DNA of 32,760 bases from Phycisphaerae bacterium. GTDB lineage: Bacteria > Chloroflexota > Anaerolineae > 4572-78 > J111. The number at the start of each line of letters is the position of its first letter. Position 1 is the stretch's first letter. This document shows, in pieces, positions 1 to 7,186 of the stretch. The position numbers were made by a program, and so were the translations under genes. The notes below the pieces were generated by a model. That model made no database searches. It saw nothing but the letters and a program-made list of their open reading frames with translations, and was not told the DNA's origin. The stretch is taken from positions 1 to 32,760 of the forward strand of contig JANQQF010000004.1 in NCBI GenBank assembly GCA_028285035.1, given 5' to 3'.

Positions 1-165
1 GAATTTGAGGATTTACCAAAGATTTTCATTCGATTCATCCCTCAATTTGCTGTTAAATCAGGGTAGTCTGATATGATTACTTATTCAGGAACAACTCTAT
101 TTTATATGACTACGAATTCGTGTAGCTCTACAACAGAGTTTTGTTAAGGAAATATGATATCTTGA

Positions 166-198
166 TTTTATGCCTCTAAGGAGAGAGGGCATAAAATG
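166..198 (+). promoter_or_regulatory. Hairpin presenting the Shine-Dalgarno in its loop
   Basis: Seen directly: TTTTATGCC (166-174) pairs perfectly with GGCATAAAA (188-196), and TCT (175-177) pairs with AGA (184-186), leaving one bulged G at 187. The six-base loop, 178-183, is AAGGAG, the ribosome binding site of the gene that starts at 196. The first base of the ATG lies in the stem. Inference: translation initiation of the downstream secreted protein may depend on melting or protein binding of this hairpin. It could also be chance in an AT-rich leader. Confidence 0.5.
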
Positions 199-3100
199 AC
201 CACGACCCGACGACTGACTCAAGCTGTTCTTTTTTGTGCACTGATACTTTTAGGGATTACATTTTTAGTTGGCCTTGATGTTTATGGTCAACGTCTCCAA
301 GCGAACCAATCCCAAGTAACAACTTTATTGACGATGCCAAAATTTACGATAAACGCAACGTCATCATTGTTGACAACCACAGTCACGGCCTCACCGACCG
401 TTGTCTTTAGCGAGCTTGCTTGGGGAGGGACCACAGCTAGTCCAGCCGATGAGTGGCTGGAGTTGTACAATACAACACCATATACCATATCTTTAAATAG
501 CTGGCGGATCACTAGCACACACGGGCTTTCATTAAGCTTGAGCGGAATTATCAGCCCAGCTACTTTTTTCCTGATTGAGAACACCAACGATCAAGTGATT
601 AGCAATGTAGTCGCCGATGTTGTGCTCGACTTTGGTGTCGGGTTGACAGATACAGGAGATACCCTCTTTTTGATCGATGAGAGTGGCCTTGTTGTTGATA
701 GGGTCAATAGTGATGGTGGGGTATGGCCGACTGGGCCGATGACCGCAACGATTGTTAGTATGGAACGATTCGATCTATACTCGCCGGATAGTGATACAAA
801 TTGGCATCGAAATGACCTCACCATATGGAACGGGCTGGATCGAGCCGCTCATCCGATTAATGGCACCCCAGGCCAACCTAATTCTTCGGTTTCAACGATC
901 ATTTCATCCCCTACCCCTCCTAGCAAAATTTTGATTTCCGAATTTTTATACGATGGGCAAATACCTTCAACGGAAGGTGATGAGTTTGTTGAGTTGTGTA
1001 ATCCCAATGCCAGCTCCGTTGATTTGACCGGATATAAAATTGGGGATGAAGAGACAAATGGGGCAGGAGAAGGGATGTATCAACTGCCCATTAGTACAAC
1101 ACTTGCCGCAGATGACTGCTTGGTAGTGGCGAAAAATGCAGACCAATTTCAGACTCGATTTAGTTCATTACCAGATTTTGAGCTTATCGTTAGTAGCAGC
1201 TATTCTGATAATCCAGCGATCCCTAATTTAGAGAAATACAAAAGCTGGGCTGGGGGTAATTGGGCGTTGGCGAACAATGCCGATGAACTGCTGCTTTTAG
1301 GCCCAGATGACTCGGTGGTTGATAGTGTGGCCTATCGAAACGGAGGTTATGACTTACTGGGGCTGATGGGTACAGCCTCAGCCCCAGAGCCTTACAGTTT
1401 ACAACGGGTTTGGCCGGTTGATACCGCCTCAATGCCCTACGATTTTGTAAAAAGTTTACCCTCCCCTGGGGTACCAACTATTTCCCCTTCCCCCCCAACA
1501 ACACTTTTGCCACCAGCCTCTTTGCCTGACGGAATGTATGCCTATTGGGGGCACCTACACGCCCACACCACCTATTCCGATGGGGCGGGGCCTGCCCATT
1601 ATGCCTTGGCTTTGGCCCGCGCTGCTGGTCATCACTTCTACGCAATTACGGATCACGGCTGGTGGTTGACAGATCTTGAATGGGCAGAGACCCTGACCGA
1701 AACAAAGGCAGCGACAGTGCCAGGTGAATTCATTGCCTTACGTGGTATCGAGTGGACACATAGCACGGTCGGGCATATCAATGTGTTTAATACGGACACC
1801 CTCCTCCAACGGACCAGCCCTTTGTTTGCCGAGTTACCTGATTTTTATACGTGGTTGGCGGCCAATCCTGAGGTGATTGCTCAATTTAATCACCCTGACC
1901 CCAGCTACGGGGGCACCTTTTCTAATTTTGCCTATCACCCCGCAGCGGCTCAGGTGATGTTTATGCAAGAAATCGGCAACAGTTCGCAGGGATATGTGAC
2001 CTATGAACCCTCTTTCATCCAAAGTAATATGGTGGGATGGCGAACTGGGCCAACCAACAACGGGGACACCCATAATGCGCGGTGGGGCAGCGATACAAAT
2101 GCGAGAACTGGTATTGTGGCCCCAGCTTTAACGGAAGCTGATCTATTAGATGCAATGCGAGCACGGCGGGTGTTTGCAACGGAGGATAGCAACTTGGCCC
2201 TCACCTTGCGGGGCAATGGGCAATGGATGGGGACGGAGTTGCCTGTGGCTGGTCCGACAACATTTACCGTCAATGTGGTTGATCCCGATCCTGAACCAAT
2301 TACCCTACATCTGTATGATGCCAACCTGTTGGTCGCAACCCTATCGCACGCAACATCTACCACAGAATGGACGATCCCGATAGATACCGCGCCGGGCCAT
2401 TTCTATTGGGTAAAGGCTATCCAAGCCGATGGTGATGTTGCCTACAGCACGCCGATTTGGATTGCGGGTGAGTTGGTGCCAACTCAATTGATAATCAATG
2501 AACTCTTGCCTGCCCCAGGTGATGTTGATTGGGATGGCAATGGCACGGCTGACCATACCGATGAGTGGATTGAAATTTATAATCCGACGGCTCAACCGGT
2601 TGGTTTGGGGGGCTGGCGCTTAAGCGATGCCTCTAATCTCAGTTACGATATCCCGCTGGGCGAGGTCATTCAGCCTGGAACGTTTGCAGTGTTTTATCAA
2701 AATGAAACAGGGTTTTCGTTAAATAATAATGGCGATATGGTGACATTGATGCATCCGAATGGAACGATTGTTGATCAGGTTGGCTATGATTATTCGCCTG
2801 GATATGATGACACGTGGTGTCGGCTGCCGGATGGCACCGCCAATTGGTCTGATAATTGTGATGCGACCCCAATTGCTTCAAACCGTGAGAAACCAGACAG
2901 TGGTGGCCCCTTGACTGTTCGAATTTATGAGGCCAAACAATTCACCTACAATGCTTGGGTGCGGGTGCGAGGTCGGGTGACGGCACCGCCTGGATTGCTC
3001 GGAACCCGAACGATGTATATTCAAGATGATACGGCTGGTATTTTGATCTATCTGCCCAAAGATCACGGTTTTACCTTTGATTTGGGCGATCGTATTGAGG

Positions 3101-3555
3101 TGGTGGGCAATATACGAGAGTTTTATGATGAATTTGAAATTGTGGTGGATGAGCGGGCTGATGTGGAGTTTTTAGAGGCGGGCTTTCCCCCTCCCGCATT
3201 GCCCATCGCCACAACCTCGCTTTTGGAGCCTTATGAGGGGCGTTTAGTACAGTTGCAAGGTCAGGCCGTTGGTTTCCGTGGGCGAGCCACAATGTGGCTG
3301 GATGATGGCACGGGTTGGGCCAAGACCTATATTCGACAACGGACGGGCATTACCAAACCCTTTATTGAAATGGGCACGCCCGTTACCGCCATCGGCATTG
3401 TTAGCCAACGCTCCGAAGATACTCCCAGTCGTGACGACTATCGGCTCTTGCTCCGTTATCAGAGCGATTTGATCTTGCCCCAAATTAGCCCCACCCCAAT
3501 CCCCACCCCCTTGACCGATGAGTGGCCGATCTTTTTGCCAGATACAGGCTACTAA
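196..3555 (+). CDS. Secreted multidomain protein: lamin-tail domains, PHP-type metallohydrolase domain, OB-like domain
   Basis: 1119 aa. Residues 1-32 form a signal peptide (basic start, hydrophobic core, then Gln-rich), so the protein is exported. Two lamin-tail (LTD) modules lie at about 68-190 and 243-385, each with the typical 'DEW(L/V)E(L/I)YN...' pattern. A PHP/CehA-McbA-like metallohydrolase domain spans about 450-760: metal-ligand motif H-L-H-A-H at 453-457, 'TDH' around 485-487, and later 'NHPD' and 'GDTHN'. A third LTD lies at about 765-905, followed by an OB-like beta domain at 908-1095 ('RVRGRVTAPPG...'). The start is fixed by AAGGAG at 178-183. The protein stops at LPDTGY, an LPXTG-like string without any membrane anchor after it. 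Substrate is unknown; a cell-surface phosphoesterase or nuclease-like role is inference. Its stop codon overlaps the convergent gene by 4 bp. Confidence 0.85.
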   Translation: MTTTRRLTQAVLFCALILLGITFLVGLDVYGQRLQANQSQVTTLLTMPKFTINATSSLLTTTVTASPTVVFSELAWGGTTASPADEWLELYNTTPYTISLNSWRITSTHGLSLSLSGIISPATFFLIENTNDQVISNVVADVVLDFGVGLTDTGDTLFLIDESGLVVDRVNSDGGVWPTGPMTATIVSMERFDLYSPDSDTNWHRNDLTIWNGLDRAAHPINGTPGQPNSSVSTIISSPTPPSKILISEFLYDGQIPSTEGDEFVELCNPNASSVDLTGYKIGDEETNGAGEGMYQLPISTTLAADDCLVVAKNADQFQTRFSSLPDFELIVSSSYSDNPAIPNLEKYKSWAGGNWALANNADELLLLGPDDSVVDSVAYRNGGYDLLGLMGTASAPEPYSLQRVWPVDTASMPYDFVKSLPSPGVPTISPSPPTTLLPPASLPDGMYAYWGHLHAHTTYSDGAGPAHYALALARAAGHHFYAITDHGWWLTDLEWAETLTETKAATVPGEFIALRGIEWTHSTVGHINVFNTDTLLQRTSPLFAELPDFYTWLAANPEVIAQFNHPDPSYGGTFSNFAYHPAAAQVMFMQEIGNSSQGYVTYEPSFIQSNMVGWRTGPTNNGDTHNARWGSDTNARTGIVAPALTEADLLDAMRARRVFATEDSNLALTLRGNGQWMGTELPVAGPTTFTVNVVDPDPEPITLHLYDANLLVATLSHATSTTEWTIPIDTAPGHFYWVKAIQADGDVAYSTPIWIAGELVPTQLIINELLPAPGDVDWDGNGTADHTDEWIEIYNPTAQPVGLGGWRLSDASNLSYDIPLGEVIQPGTFAVFYQNETGFSLNNNGDMVTLMHPNGTIVDQVGYDYSPGYDDTWCRLPDGTANWSDNCDATPIASNREKPDSGGPLTVRIYEAKQFTYNAWVRVRGRVTAPPGLLGTRTMYIQDDTAGILIYLPKDHGFTFDLGDRIEVVGNIREFYDEFEIVVDERADVEFLEAGFPPPALPIATTSLLEPYEGRLVQLQGQAVGFRGRATMWLDDGTGWAKTYIRQRTGITKPFIEMGTPVTAIGIVSQRSEDTPSRDDYRLLLRYQSDLILPQISPTPIPTPLTDEWPIFLPDTGY

Positions 3556-4337
3556 AAAATATCCGATACTGCGCGAACCGTTTCCCCTAAAACCTCATCT
3601 GCAAACGGACGTGCCAACAACGTTACTGTGGTTGCAAATTGAGATTGCTGTAGATAATCGGCTTCGGTTTGATTGCCTACAATCAAGATTGTGGCGATAG
3701 GCTGTTTTTCTCGGATGAGTTGACTTGTGATGAGGCCATCCAAGGCAAGGGTGCCTTCAATAATGAGTACGTCTGGACTGGCTTCGATGACCTGGGCGCG
3801 ACCATCGGTATCATTTGCCAGTGTGCCGACGATTTCAATATCAGGCTCTGATGCCAGCGCTTCCTGAAGTTCGGTTGCTGTATCACTCAAGATAAAGAGC
3901 TTAACTGCGCTCTGTTTCAATGAAACGATGGCCGTGGCTGGACGCTCGACAACGCCAGGATTGGCCACCCGGCGAATACTTTTTAGCAGTTCCTCGGTTG
4001 AAAAAGGGATGACCAAAAACTCTTTGGCCCCAACTAACATCGACTGCCGTAGGTCATCGGGGGTGCCTCGGACAGACATCAGAATGACGTTAGGGCGAGT
4101 CTCCAAACTGGTGATTTGATCACACGCTGCCAAACCATCCATCTCAGGAATATCCATATTCATCAACACAATATTTGGGGTCTGCTGTTCGGATAGATGG
4201 ATGGCTTCGGTGCCATTCGTCGCTAAGCCAACAACTTCAATATCGGCTTCATTGAAAAGCATATTTAACATCTGTTCGCGAGTTTCAGACATATTATCAA
4301 CAATCAAAATTCGGATAGTAGACATTGGGGTAACCAT
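3552..4337 (-). CDS. Tandem degenerate receiver-domain protein (pseudo-response regulator)
   Basis: 261 aa. The first CheY-like receiver is at residues 8-125 and a second, weaker receiver-like fold at 145-258; there is no DNA-binding output domain. The start is supported by GAGGAG 8 nt before the ATG. In receiver 1 the acidic pocket is D14-N15 instead of two acids, the phosphoacceptor position (four before Pro64) is Asn60, and the conserved Lys before 'PF' is Ile110; Ser88 is retained. In receiver 2 the corresponding phosphoacceptor position carries Glu194. Sequence style resembles the receiver part of CpaE-like pilus proteins of Chloroflexota (family recollection). With the key Asp and Lys missing it is probably not phosphorylated canonically and may act as a constitutive protein-interaction module. 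It is convergent with the upstream secreted protein and followed upstream by a 740-bp non-coding stretch. Confidence 0.85.
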   Translation of the reverse strand: MVTPMSTIRILIVDNMSETREQMLNMLFNEADIEVVGLATNGTEAIHLSEQQTPNIVLMNMDIPEMDGLAACDQITSLETRPNVILMSVRGTPDDLRQSMLVGAKEFLVIPFSTEELLKSIRRVANPGVVERPATAIVSLKQSAVKLFILSDTATELQEALASEPDIEIVGTLANDTDGRAQVIEASPDVLIIEGTLALDGLITSQLIREKQPIATILIVGNQTEADYLQQSQFATTVTLLARPFADEVLGETVRAVSDIF

Positions 4338-4647
4338 CAGAGTTGCTCCTCGAGGATAAACATGAATGCTAGGGGTTGACTATAGCAGTCCCATTTCAAG
4401 GAGTCAATGGGAAATGAGCCTAAGATGTTTTTAGACGCCAAGGCCCAGAAAAAAAGTAATTAGACAAATTTTAAGATGTTACCCGGATTATTCAAACTTT
4501 TTGGGATAAAAGTCCTAAAGCTGTCTATTGTTTTTTATGTCATCATACGATAGTCTACCCATCAAGTCATCGATTACAGTTAGTGTTTTATCATTGGTTC
4601 CTTTCTTTAGAAAATATATAGCGTCAATACTTGGCCCCAACTTTAAA

Positions 4648-4700
4648 CCAACTATTTTGATTTGGACAAAATTTTGACCAAAGTTTCGACAAATAGTTGG
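4648..4700. repeat. Nested inverted repeats, candidate operator
   Basis: CCAACTATTT (4648-4657) and AAATAGTTGG (4691-4700) are perfect 10-bp inverted arms. Between them, 4662-4681 (TTGGACAAAATTTTGACCAA) is itself a palindrome with a single mismatched pair. Seen directly; a regulatory role between two divergent regulatory genes is inference. Confidence 0.45.
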
Positions 4701-4898
4701 CAAGTGTGCATAAATATGTTAACCTAGTAAGAACTTCCAGAAATTAATGTATGCGCCTATCCAGTTCTCACTTCTTCTGACGACATACACCTCTTAAAAA
4801 ATAAATTATTCCTACCCAACACTTTTATTCAATCACTGTTGATTGAAAGCAATTTCGATTGGGGCATATGTTATTTTGTAATACCTCACACACGATAA

Positions 4899-4917
4899 CT
4901 CTATATTCAATATAGAG
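4899..4917. repeat. Perfect 19-bp palindrome upstream of BTAD regulator
   Basis: CTCTATATTCAATATAGAG reads as 9-bp perfect arms around one central C, about 160 bp before the regulator start. It could bind a dimeric repressor; no U-tract follows, so it is not a terminator. Confidence 0.45.
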
Positions 4918-5076
4918 CTGAAGATACAAATACATTCTTACAATAGTACCCGTGTCAGACACCAGTGCCACAAGATTTACCAGACAATCTGACCTTTAAT
5001 TCACAATCGTTATGAAATCATTTCACCCAAATGCCACAGAAGTATTGCCACACATGTTTATGGGGGAGGGGAAGTT

Positions 5077-6021
5077 ATGCTTGAATTTAGGCTTTTTGGC
5101 TCTGGCCAAGCAAGTTACAATCGTCAGGTGTTGAATGGATTCCCCGCCCAACAAGCTGCGTTGTTGCTTTGTTATCTCCTGCTAAATCCTCACTCTCACA
5201 ATCGAGAACGGCTCGCTGCCGTTTTTTGGGCAGATTACCCTGCCCATACTGCTCGAAAACATCTTAGTCAAACGTTATGGCGTCTCCGTCAGATGCTACA
5301 AGAAGCTGGTGTGGCTGATGATACGTATCTTGAGATTACCAAGGATCGTATCAGCCTTAATGTCAACAGTGATTATTGGCTGGACATTGATGAATTTCAA
5401 CAAACAGTAAGCCGTTATCAAGATATTTCTGGTGATCAATTAACGTCCGAGCAAGCCCAGCAATTGGACCAAGTCATTACCCTTTACAATGGTGATTTAC
5501 TTGAAGGCATCTATGAAGATTGGTGCTTGTATGACCGTGAGCGTTTGAGCTTGTTGTATCTTGATGCGCTTGGCAAATTGATGATTTTTCACGAGCGAAA
5601 TGACACCTTTGAACAAGGCTTAGCCTACGGTGAACGCATTTTGGCGGTTGATAACACGCGGGAACGGGTTCATCAACAAATGATGCGTTTGTATTGGCTG
5701 GCGGGCAACCGTAGTGCCGCTTTGAGCCAATATAAGCGATGTGCTCAAATTTTGCGTGAGGAGTTGGGTGTTTCCCCGATGAAAGAGACGACCCAACTCT
5801 ATCAACAAATGCTGGACAATAAATTTCAGCCAACTACGGATAATAATCGTCAGGTTGATACCGCCCTCTCTCCGCTGGTCCGTTCTGAAGAGTCGCTGCA
5901 ACGTTTGGCTGACCAATCGTTGCGTAAGTTAAGTCGTTTACAGGCTATTGTTGAAGAAACGAGCGCCGAAATCCGCTCCTTGGAACGCCTCATTCGTCGA
6001 ACCCTGCTCGACTCTGAATAA
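5077..6021 (+). CDS. AfsR/SARP-type transcriptional regulator with BTAD domain
   Basis: 314 aa. The N-terminal region (about 1-95) is an OmpR-like winged helix of the SARP type, with the family pattern 'RERLAAVFWADYPAHTARKHLSQTLWRLR'-like stretch at about 43-71. Residues about 100-247 form the all-helical bacterial transcriptional activator (BTAD, TPR-like) domain, ending near 'LREELGVSP...T..LYQ'. The last 60 residues are a predicted coiled coil. There is no NB-ARC ATPase module, so it is a small SARP-like form. The start is supported by GGGGAGGGGAAG before the ATG. SARPs bind heptameric direct repeats at 11-bp spacing, the geometry found at the clpB and grpE promoters in this window; that this protein binds them is only a hypothesis. 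Two terminators follow. Confidence 0.9.
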   Translation: MLEFRLFGSGQASYNRQVLNGFPAQQAALLLCYLLLNPHSHNRERLAAVFWADYPAHTARKHLSQTLWRLRQMLQEAGVADDTYLEITKDRISLNVNSDYWLDIDEFQQTVSRYQDISGDQLTSEQAQQLDQVITLYNGDLLEGIYEDWCLYDRERLSLLYLDALGKLMIFHERNDTFEQGLAYGERILAVDNTRERVHQQMMRLYWLAGNRSAALSQYKRCAQILREELGVSPMKETTQLYQQMLDNKFQPTTDNNRQVDTALSPLVRSEESLQRLADQSLRKLSRLQAIVEETSAEIRSLERLIRRTLLDSE

Positions 6022-6054
6022 CTCACATAGATTGAAATCTACTGCTATGAGATC

Positions 6055-6083
6055 AAACAGGCTTCAAGCCTGTTTTCTTTTCT
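6055..6083 (+). terminator. Intrinsic terminator after BTAD regulator gene
   Basis: AAACAGGCTT (6055-6064) pairs with AAGCCTGTTT (6066-6075), followed by a T-rich run TTTTCTTTTC. It starts 34 bp after the stop codon. Confidence 0.85.
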
Positions 6084-6115
6084 AGTAACAGAATTCATTC
6101 TGTCTGCACCCTTTC

Positions 6116-6153
6116 AAAAAACAACTTCGGGTGATTACCTGAAGTTGTTTTTT
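6116..6153. terminator. Second, bidirectional terminator hairpin
   Basis: AAAAAACAACTTCGGGT (6116-6132) pairs with ACCTGAAGTTGTTTTTT (6137-6153), a 17-bp stem with one G-U pair and a GATT loop. It has A- and T-runs on both sides, so it can terminate transcription in either direction. Confidence 0.8.
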
Positions 6154-6191
6154 GATTCCCCTATCTCACATTCTTTCACAAAAAGATAAAA

Positions 6192-6253
6192 CTCTCTCTC
6201 AAAAGAGAGAAATCTGTCCTGTGAGAGAGAGACCAAAGAAGATGAAGAGAGAG
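6192..6253 (+). promoter_or_regulatory. CT tract with three competing GA tracts, possible RNA switch
   Basis: CTCTCTCTC (6192-6200) can pair with GAGAGA (6205-6210), with GAGAGAGAG (6223-6231, nine perfect pairs) or with GAGAGAG (6247-6253). The pairings are mutually exclusive. A terminator-like hairpin follows at 6263-6292. An attenuator is one reading; simple-sequence drift is the other. Confidence 0.3.
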
Positions 6254-6262
6254 CAACCTGAT

Positions 6263-6300
6263 AAACTGCTGTTCAACGTCGAGCAGCAGTTTTGTAGTTT
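6263..6300 (+). terminator. Terminator-like hairpin upstream of the 77-aa gene
   Basis: AAACTGCTG (6263-6271) pairs with CAGCAGTTT (6284-6292), followed by TGTAGTTT. The T-tract is imperfect, so strength is uncertain; it lies about 100 bp before the next ORF and could be an attenuator. Confidence 0.5.
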
Positions 6301-6396
6301 AAGAATGCTTTGAAGTGGTAAACAGGATCTCCATTTATGGAAATACCTCACCTAGGGTCCACTGTGAAACCCTAACCCGAGGAGGCAGATTGAAAT
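6301..6396 (+). other. Leader region before small ORFs
   Basis: Non-coding. It contains a small hairpin TAGGGT (6353-6358) / ACCCTA (6369-6374), then a strong ribosome binding site GAGGAGG at 6380-6386 that belongs to the ATG at 6397, not to the 77-aa gene. Confidence 0.45.
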
Positions 6397-6492
6397 ATGA
6401 ATCAAATAAAATCTAGTTGTAATCACATAGAGGTAACCGTGTGCGTAGTAATACCCACTCTTTCATCATTCGAATTTGGCACGAGGCCGTAG
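6397..6492 (+). CDS. Possible 31-codon upstream overlapping ORF (leader peptide)
   Basis: An ATG at 6397 has the best ribosome binding site nearby (GAGGAGG, about 10 nt spacing) and opens 31 codons ending TAG at 6490-6492. It overlaps the start of the 77-aa gene (6441) in another frame. The peptide (MNQIKSSCNHIEVTVC...) matches nothing I know. It may be a translated leader controlling the 77-aa gene. Alternatively a frameshift separates this start from the downstream frame; the frame of the 77-aa gene has a TAA at 6420-6422, so a simple join would have to occur after that. Confidence 0.3.
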   Translation: MNQIKSSCNHIEVTVCVVIPTLSSFEFGTRP

Positions 6493-6674
6493 ATGAACAG
6501 GGGCAGGCCATCACCTGGCGTGGGTCAGTCGAGCACGTCAGTACTGGACGGCGACTCAACTTTGAGACGTTTGAAGACTTTTTAGATTTCATCCGCAAGG
6601 AGAGTGGTCTAAAAGAAACAAGTTCGGGTCGGTGGTGGCGTACCCTGCAAACTTGGATCAAACCTCAGTATTAA
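6441..6674 (+). CDS. Small conserved-looking hypothetical protein (77 aa)
   Basis: It starts with GTG, preceded by AGAGGT at 6430-6434; an in-frame TAA at 6420 excludes an earlier start. The protein is soluble, with an N-terminal strand 'SFIIRIW', then 'WRGSVEHVSTGRRLNF' and a helical 'FEDFLDFIRKESG'. This pattern (F-x-(V/I)-R-I-W ... W-R-G-x-(I/V)-x-H-V ... F) recurs, from memory, in small uncharacterised Chloroflexota proteins. Function is unknown. It stands alone between a hairpin-rich leader and a structured RNA candidate, so it may be the product that those RNA elements regulate. Confidence 0.65.
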   Translation: MRSNTHSFIIRIWHEAVDEQGQAITWRGSVEHVSTGRRLNFETFEDFLDFIRKESGLKETSSGRWWRTLQTWIKPQY

Positions 6675-6748
6675 AGATTTAGCGCAAAGCTAACCTGTTT
6701 CACTTATTGAGGAGGCGAAAATAACAGTAAAGCGCAGATAAGTTTAGG

Positions 6749-6881
6749 CTGGTTGAAGTGATGCTCGGAGGCGGTCTGCGACCGCCGGAGGGCATTTCGT
6801 TTGCCCCTATGGACAATGTCGCAAGACACATCCGCCCAAAGCACGGAGGGCCCAGACCCTCTCAGAGCAACCTGAAACCAG
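6749..6881 (+). ncRNA. Candidate structured RNA / cis-regulatory leader of the surface-protein gene
   Basis: Closing helix CTGGTT (6749-6754) with AACCAG (6876-6881), then GCTC (6763-6766) with GAGC (6865-6868). These enclose four successive hairpins: GGCGGTC/GACCGCC (6770-6786), GGGCA/TGCCC (6790-6806), TGTC-GCAA-GACA with a GNRA tetraloop (6817-6828), and GAGGG/CCCTC (6846-6861). The segment is richer in G+C than its flanks and has no ORF. I compared it by eye with TPP, cobalamin, c-di-GMP, c-di-AMP, RNase P, tmRNA and SRP cores and found no match. Its position suggests a riboswitch-like leader or an independent small RNA. Confidence 0.45.
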
Positions 6882-7186
6882 AACCGAAAATTATCCGACG
6901 CAATGGAGGATTAGCGAATGAAGTGTGACTAATGATATTCAAGCAACCGATCTTTTAAGGAGATAAGGGTTAAGGATTAATTAACTTCTATAAAATTTCG
7001 TTCTCAATTTTGCCTTGGGAGCGAGATTTGGGCGGTCAAATGTGGAAGTTATTTAAATCTCAATCCTAAGTAGACTGATTTACCCTCGACGTTTGGCTCG
7101 CTTTTATTAGGGCAAGTCTTTAGCTGTTTGTATCGACATAACTTTAAAATCTAATTTTTTAAATTTAGAGGAGGCTAAGCAATCGA
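6882..7186 (+). other. Long 5' leader of the surface-protein gene
   Basis: No gene longer than a few codons. Two possible mini-ORFs follow a GGAGG at 6905-6909: ATG at 6918 (four codons) and ATG at 6932 (eight codons). Further pairing potential: CGTTCTCAA with TTGGGAGCG near 6999-7024 (two G-U pairs), and GAGATTT with AAATCTC near 7023-7062. The ribosome binding site for 7187 is GAGGAGG at about 7168-7174, at a rather long spacing. Confidence 0.4.

Larger units (their letters stand above)
4338..5076. other. Long AT-rich non-coding region with inverted repeats
   Basis: About 740 bases separate two divergently transcribed regulators. I see no convincing gene; the only short minus-strand ORF (4515-4703) lacks a good ribosome binding site and recognisable features. 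It holds the inverted repeats listed separately, and three copies of TGCCACA (4966-4972, 5032-5038, 5046-5052) ahead of the BTAD gene. The ribosome binding site GGGGGAGGGGAAG lies just before 5077. Confidence 0.6.

Noticed and set aside
4515..4703. 62-codon minus-strand ORF in the long intergenic region
   Set aside because: AT-rich, no ribosome binding site, overlaps the nested inverted repeats, no recognisable features.
6749..6881. Known RNA (TPP or c-di-GMP riboswitch, RNase P, tmRNA, SRP)
   Set aside because: Conserved core strings of these families are absent by eye; left as an unassigned RNA candidate.
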